Below are positions 13,688-17,598 of a stretch of 17,598 nt of DNA, one piece after another. The stretch is from Cloacimonetes bacterium UBA3900 (lineage in GTDB: Bacteria; Cloacimonadota; Cloacimonadia; Cloacimonadales; Cloacimonadaceae). Position 1 is the stretch's first letter; each line of letters opens with the position of its first letter. Both the position numbers and the translations under genes were made by a program. A model generated the notes under the pieces. That model was not told the DNA's origin. It saw only the letters and a program-made list of their open reading frames with translations, and searched no databases. Where the stretch lies: positions 106,482-124,079 of the forward strand of contig DGFM01000017.1 of assembly GCA_002391675.1 (NCBI GenBank), given 5' to 3'.

Positions 13688-15031
13688 ATGAAACACGACA
13701 CTGTCATCGTATTGGATTTCGGCTCGCCTGAAGCGCAAAAGGTCGCCAAAAGCCTGCGCTTAATGCACTTCTATACCGAAGTGTTGCCATACAATACACA
13801 AGCCGGCGACATTGGATCACGCAATCCCAAAGCCCTGATTCTATCAGACGCCAGCCAGGCTAAGCTCTTGCCTGATGAGAGTATCTGGGATTTGGCAGTT
13901 CCCGTTTTGGCTATCGGCAAGACTGCCGAATCCGTGTGCGAGCAGCTTCAAATATCCCTCCGCTATTGTGAAGGCGAGCTCATCCCGGCGAGCCCGGAGC
14001 GTCCTCTCTTCTGCCTGCGGGAGCTCGACCTGAAGCTAATCCGGGAATTTGTCCGCAACAGCAAAATCCAGCCTACCTGGACTCCGGAAGCCTTTATCCA
14101 AGAGGCTGTAAACGACATCAGGAAACAAGTGAAGTCTGACACCGTCATCCTCGGCCTCAGCGGTGGCGTTGACTCCTCCGTGGTAGCAGCTCTCCTGTAT
14201 AAAGCTATCGGAGACAAGCTGATACCCATCTTCGTAGATAACGGTTGTATGCGTTATGAAGAGGCAAAGAGAGTGAAAGGGTATTTTGCCTGTATGCCCG
14301 AGCTGAACATCCGTTTTGTGGATGCTTCCGAGCTTTTTTACAGCAAGCTCAAAGGAGTCGAAGATCCGGAAGCAAAGCGCAAGATCATCGGCGGCACCTT
14401 TATCGACGTATTTGAAGCAGAAGCCGCCAAGTATCCTGATGCCCGCTGGTTAGCCCAGGGCACCATCTATTCTGATGTGATTGAAAGCATTGGTGCGGAT
14501 GGCAAGAGCACCACTGTGAAAAGCCATCACAACGTAGGCGGTTTGCCCGAAACCATGCAGCTTTCTCTGGTAGAGCCCATCCGCAGCCTGTTTAAAGACG
14601 AAGTCCGCCAAGTGGGTCTGAGCCTCGGTTTACCCTCTCAGCTGCTGGACAGGCATCCTTTCCCCGGCCCCGGCTTGGCAGTGCGCATCCTGGGCGAAGT
14701 GAACCCCGAGAGAGTTCACATTCTGCAATTGGTGGATGAAATCTTCATTCGCGAACTCAGAGCCTGGGACTTATATCACACCACCTGGCAAGCCTTTGCT
14801 GTGCTCTTACCGCTGCGCAGCACGGGAGTAAGAGACGGAAAGCGTACTTACGAAAACGTCTGCGCCCTCCGTGCCGTGAATAGCGAGGATGCCATGAGCG
14901 CCAGCGTCACACGCCTTCCTTACGAATTCCTGGAACACGTGTCTTCCCTCATCATCAAGGAAGTAAACCGGGTAAACAGAGTAGTTTTCGACATCAGCTC
15001 CAAGCCTCCCGCCACCATCGAGTGGGAGTGA
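13688..15031 (+). CDS. guaA: GMP synthase with a degenerate, catalytically dead amidotransferase domain
   Basis: A 447-residue protein; GuaA is normally 510-525. The C-terminal two thirds match GMP synthase (XMP + ATP + NH3 to GMP): SGGVDSS PP-loop (158-164), IPIFVDNG (179-186), GGTFIDVFE (235-243), RHPFPGPGLAVR (322-333) and the ending SSKPPATIEWE. The N-terminal glutaminase domain is reduced to about 125 residues. It keeps the start VLDFGS and PVLAIG, but the Cys nucleophile expected in 'PVxGxCYG' is Gly77, the oxyanion loop SGGP reads SDAS (53-56), and the 'FHPE' His/Glu pair is absent altogether. Ammonia channelling from glutamine is therefore not expected. It is the last gene of the PP-loop/MBL operon. 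No terminator follows; tRNA-Gly starts 56 bases on behind its own promoter. Confidence 0.88.
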   Translation: MKHDTVIVLDFGSPEAQKVAKSLRLMHFYTEVLPYNTQAGDIGSRNPKALILSDASQAKLLPDESIWDLAVPVLAIGKTAESVCEQLQISLRYCEGELIPASPERPLFCLRELDLKLIREFVRNSKIQPTWTPEAFIQEAVNDIRKQVKSDTVILGLSGGVDSSVVAALLYKAIGDKLIPIFVDNGCMRYEEAKRVKGYFACMPELNIRFVDASELFYSKLKGVEDPEAKRKIIGGTFIDVFEAEAAKYPDARWLAQGTIYSDVIESIGADGKSTTVKSHHNVGGLPETMQLSLVEPIRSLFKDEVRQVGLSLGLPSQLLDRHPFPGPGLAVRILGEVNPERVHILQLVDEIFIRELRAWDLYHTTWQAFAVLLPLRSTGVRDGKRTYENVCALRAVNSEDAMSASVTRLPYEFLEHVSSLIIKEVNRVNRVVFDISSKPPATIEWE

Positions 15032-15043
15032 TGCATTTTAGCA

Positions 15044-15071
15044 TTGACAAATCAGGCCAATTCTATAACTT
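15044..15071 (+). promoter_or_regulatory. Putative promoter of tRNA-Gly
   Basis: A perfect TTGACA (15044-15049) is followed by TATAACTT (15064-15071). TAACTT gives a 16-base spacer, and TATAAC is the better hexamer but only 14 bases away. The tRNA begins 16 bases after 15071. Confidence 0.5.
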
Positions 15072-15086
15072 AGTTCCATATTGCGA

Positions 15087-15162
15087 GCGGGCATAGCTCA
15101 GTTGGTAGAGCATCAGCTTCCCAAGCTGAGGGTCGCGGGTTCGAGCCCCGTTGCCCGCTCCA
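15087..15162 (+). tRNA. tRNA-Gly, anticodon CCC
   Basis: A 76-nt complete cloverleaf. The acceptor stem GCGGGCA pairs with TGCCCGC, followed by T and an encoded CCA. The anticodon stem TCAGC/GCTGA encloses TTCCCAA with anticodon CCC at 15120-15122 (reads GGG). The T-arm is GCGGG, TTCGAGC, CCCGT with one G-T pair. Confidence 0.97.
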
Positions 15163-15230
15163 TTATTGTTTTTTGGAACCATTTCGGTGGGCCTTTTAGC
15201 ACTCTCGCCTTCCGCCTGCTAATTTTGGGC

Positions 15231-15258
15231 TTGACAATTTCACCCTCCCGTGTAAATT
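15231..15258 (+). promoter_or_regulatory. Promoter of htpG
   Basis: A perfect TTGACA (15231-15236), a 16-base spacer, then TAAATT (15253-15258) preceded by TG (extended -10), 38 bases before ATG 15297. I see no CIRCE-type or other heat-shock operator between promoter and start. Confidence 0.65.
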
Positions 15259-15296
15259 ATCACTAAAACATAAGATAACATTTACAGGAGATTATA

Positions 15297-17285
15297 ATGG
15301 CAGATAAAAAGACAGAAAAAGGTGCATTAAGCATACACACTGAAAATATCTTCCCCATCATCAAAAAGTGGCTCTACTCGCAGCATGACATCTTCCTGCG
15401 CGAGCTCGTCTCCAACGCCGTTGACGCCATCAACAAGCGTAAATATGCAGACGAAAGCTTTGACGCTGACAAGATGAAGATCACCATCAAGCTGGATGAA
15501 AAGAAGAAGACCCTGCAGATCATCGACACCGGTATCGGTATGACTGCAGACGAGATCCGCAAATATATCAACCAGATCGCCTTTTCCGGAGCTGAAGAGT
15601 TTGTGAACAAATTCAAAGACGTGCAGGCTAATATCATCGGTCACTTTGGTTTAGGCTTCTACTCCGCCTTTATGGTGGCCGAGAAGGTGACTATCGACTC
15701 GCTTTCCTGGGAAGAGGGTGCCACAGCAGCCTATTGGGAATGCGACGGCAGCACCGAATACCTCATGAAGGCAGGCAAGCAGAAGGAAGTGGGCACCACC
15801 ATCACCATCCACTTCAATGAAGAATCCGAGGAATACGCCAAGGAAGCCAAGATCAAGGAAATCCTGAAGCGCTATTGCAACTTCATGGAGTGGCCCATCA
15901 TGTTCAAAGATGAACAGGTAAACATCCAGGAAGCCCTCTGGAACCGCAAACCCAAAGACGTCACTTCCGAAGAATACATCAAGTTTTATCAGGAAATCTT
16001 CAACGACTACAAGGAACCCGTCTTCTGGATTCACCTCAATGTGGACTTTCCCTTCAACCTCAGAGGCATCCTCTATTTCCCTCAATTCCGCAACGATCCG
16101 GACTACTTCAAGGGCGAAGTTAAACTCTATTGCAACAACGTCTTCGTGGCCGACAACCTGGAAGACCTCGTCCCCGATTTCCTACTACTGCTCAAAGGCG
16201 GCATAGACATTCCGGACATCCCGCTCAACGTCTCACGCAGCTTTTTGCAAAACGATAAGCAGGTGCAAAAGATCAGTAAATACATCGTGAAGAAGGTGGC
16301 AGACCACTTTATCGACACCTTCAAAAGCGACCGCAAGAAGTATGAAGAATACTGGGAAGATATCCAGGCATTCGTAAAGTATGGCTTGCTCAAAGAGCCG
16401 GATTTCTTTGAAGCACTGAAGGATATCATCATCTTCAAGACCGCTTCGGGCGACTACGTCACCGTGGATGAATACAAAACCCGCAACCAGGTGTCTGAAG
16501 GCAAGACCCGCATCTGGTATGCCGCATCCGAAGACACGCAGGTGAGCTACCTCAACCTGATGAAAGAGCAGGGCCTGGAAGTGATCTTCCAATCCTCGCC
16601 GCTGGATACACACCTCTATCAACTGCTGGAATCCAAGCTGGAAAATGTGGAATTCATGCGCGTGGACAGTGAAATCAACGAGCTTGTGGAAGATAAGACT
16701 GAAGCCGGGGATGTCGAAGATTCCCAGCGCCTCGTCGAGATCTTCTACCGCGCTTTGGATCAAAAGATTGAGGCATCCTTCAGCGAAGAAAGCCTCAAAG
16801 AGTATTTCAAGAAATACCCCAAGGCATCCCTGCTGCTCACACCGCACATCATCCAAGAGGGCAAGCAATCCAAAATCCTGCCCTACGAGCTTTCAAAAGA
16901 AACACGCGAGGAGCTGGGCGAAGAGGCTTTCAATGAGCTCATGAACCATGTGTATAAGGAGCTCACGGTGGAGGTGAAGTCGCTCAAAAGCCCGGACATC
17001 CCTTCCATGATCGTCTTTAGCGAATATATGCGTCGCTGGCACGATATGGACGCCGTCACGCGTCAATCTGCCGGAAATATGCTCAAGTTTCACACCCTGG
17101 TGATCAACAGAAACAACCCCGTGATCAAACGCATCCTGGAGCTGGATTCACAAGGTAAACATGAAGAGGTGGACAACCTCTGCGCCTATATCCACAGCCT
17201 CTCACTCCTGGAGCAAAAACCCTTCACCGGAGAGGAACTTAAGGATTTCATCGCCAGAGCAAACTCTGTGCTCAACCTCATTTAA
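15297..17285 (+). CDS. htpG: Molecular chaperone HtpG (Hsp90 family)
   Basis: A 662-residue cytoplasmic ATP-dependent chaperone, somewhat longer than E. coli HtpG (624). The N-terminal GHKL ATPase domain has FLRELVSNAVDA (33-44; Glu36, Asn40 and Asp43 in the usual ATP/Mg positions), DTGIGM (77-82) and the lid/glycine loop GHFGLGFYSAFM (115-126). The middle domain has NLRGILYFP, LYCNNVFV and IPLNVSRSFLQND, whose Arg reaches the nucleotide. The C-terminal dimerisation part ends SVLNLI. Substitutions relative to the usual bacterial SNASDA (here SNAVDA) and GQFGVGFYS (here GHFGLGFYS) are conservative enough for an active enzyme. The start has AGGAG (15286-15290) at ideal distance. It is monocistronic, with its own promoter and terminator. 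Confidence 0.97.
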   Translation: MADKKTEKGALSIHTENIFPIIKKWLYSQHDIFLRELVSNAVDAINKRKYADESFDADKMKITIKLDEKKKTLQIIDTGIGMTADEIRKYINQIAFSGAEEFVNKFKDVQANIIGHFGLGFYSAFMVAEKVTIDSLSWEEGATAAYWECDGSTEYLMKAGKQKEVGTTITIHFNEESEEYAKEAKIKEILKRYCNFMEWPIMFKDEQVNIQEALWNRKPKDVTSEEYIKFYQEIFNDYKEPVFWIHLNVDFPFNLRGILYFPQFRNDPDYFKGEVKLYCNNVFVADNLEDLVPDFLLLLKGGIDIPDIPLNVSRSFLQNDKQVQKISKYIVKKVADHFIDTFKSDRKKYEEYWEDIQAFVKYGLLKEPDFFEALKDIIIFKTASGDYVTVDEYKTRNQVSEGKTRIWYAASEDTQVSYLNLMKEQGLEVIFQSSPLDTHLYQLLESKLENVEFMRVDSEINELVEDKTEAGDVEDSQRLVEIFYRALDQKIEASFSEESLKEYFKKYPKASLLLTPHIIQEGKQSKILPYELSKETREELGEEAFNELMNHVYKELTVEVKSLKSPDIPSMIVFSEYMRRWHDMDAVTRQSAGNMLKFHTLVINRNNPVIKRILELDSQGKHEEVDNLCAYIHSLSLLEQKPFTGEELKDFIARANSVLNLI

Positions 17286-17311
17286 CTCATCACGTCTCCA
17301 ATGGATAGAGG

Positions 17312-17345
17312 AGCCGGATGCCGTTTGCGGTGTCCGGCTTTTTGG
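17312..17345 (+). terminator. Rho-independent terminator of htpG
   Basis: AGCCGGA (17312-17318) pairs with TCCGGCT (17333-17339), with a further inner CCG/CGG pairing, followed by a T-run to 17343 and another T-run after GG. It is 27 bases past the htpG stop. Confidence 0.88.
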
Positions 17346-17488
17346 TTTTATACATTATGAATTTAGCCAAACTGAAGGCTACCACTCAATTTGGGCAGGT
17401 AAAGATATCAAAAGAGAGGCAGCACAGATTTCCCTCCGGATTTCGGAAACCTGAAAATGGCAGCCGAAGCTCCTGATAACTCCTACTG
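17346..17488. other. Non-coding stretch after htpG
   Basis: Between the htpG terminator and the right repeat copy I see no gene, tRNA or promoter. The one short frame that begins with ATG (17357-17476, 39 codons) has no ribosome site and no recognisable product. Confidence 0.6.
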
Positions 17489-17598
17489 ATTTAGTAGGTG
17501 ATCTCTGCCTCGCTCTGACACCTTAAACAGACTGCGGTTCTGAAATATTTGACCTGCGCACCAGTTTTGCGAAAACAATTCCGGCCTCTAAAACGTCG
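17489..17598 (-). repeat. Right copy of the imperfect inverted repeat, cut by the window end
   Basis: Read on the minus strand from 17598 it repeats the left element: CGACGTTTTAGAGG, then CGGAATTGTTTTCGCAAAAC, TGCG, AAATATTTCA and finally CACCTACTAAAT (17489-17500). In this copy the last block forms a different hairpin, CCTACT/AGTAGG (17482-17487 with 17493-17498, loop GATTT). The window stops at the outer edge of the match, so the full extent is not visible. Confidence 0.8.

Noticed and set aside
15081..15266. 61-residue plus-strand frame over the tRNA-Gly gene
   Set aside because: Its sequence (GIAQLVEHQL...AGSSPVARS) is the well-known spurious translation of a tRNA gene.
17357..17476. 39-codon frame after htpG
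   Set aside because: No ribosome site, no recognisable sequence, and it lies between a terminator and a repeat.
23..17598. Composite transposon or integrative element bounded by the inverted repeats
   Set aside because: No transposase, integrase or relaxase is encoded, and the interior is housekeeping genes. Target duplications cannot be judged because the window ends at the repeat.

Overview
The window looks like a chromosomal segment of a Gram-negative, anaerobic bacterium of the FCB superphylum, most likely Cloacimonadota. The reasons are a secreted protein with a type IX-style (Por/FlgD-like) C-terminal sorting domain, a very large outer-membrane protein with repeated 'G-x-DYxIDYxxG' modules, a TPR lipoprotein, a small outer-membrane porin, and AT-rich intergenic regions with TTGACA-like -35 boxes. 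The taxonomic call is inference from protein style; no rRNA is present.

Layout. Positions 1-235 hold one copy of an imperfect repeat and a terminator. On the minus strand follow a porin-like beta-barrel (236-1360), a malate/L-lactate-type dehydrogenase (1485-2576) and an HU nucleoid protein (2684-2968). A divergent intergenic region (2969-3265) separates them from a plus-strand run: a TPR lipoprotein with its own terminator; a tight group of UmuD-like S24 peptidase, 1088-residue outer-membrane protein and TauE/YfcA-type transporter (4516-9010); a small secreted protein, tRNA-Thr(CGT) and a T9SS-sorted secreted protein (9152-11973); a compact three-gene operon of a PP-loop sulfurtransferase-like protein, an MBL-fold hydrolase and a GMP synthase (12053-15031); tRNA-Gly(CCC); and htpG (15297-17285). 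The last 313 bases hold the htpG terminator and the second, inverted copy of the repeat.

What stands out. (1) The two window ends are an inverted pair of the same roughly 110-bp element, with 52 of 58 bases identical in its outer part, which suggests a dispersed repeat. (2) The GMP synthase keeps a complete ATP-pyrophosphatase/dimerisation half, but its glutamine amidotransferase domain is about 80 residues short and lacks the Cys-His-Glu triad, so it should depend on free ammonia or a separate glutaminase. (3) A UmuD without UmuC sits directly behind a terminator and in front of an outer-membrane protein gene. (4) A tRNA gene begins one base after a stop codon, between two genes for secreted proteins. 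(5) The PP-loop protein has a CxxC plus a distant Cys, as in [4Fe-4S]-dependent tRNA thiolation enzymes.

I found no transposase, integrase, CRISPR array, toxin-antitoxin pair or recognisable defence system. Apart from the points above this is ordinary chromosomal gene content.
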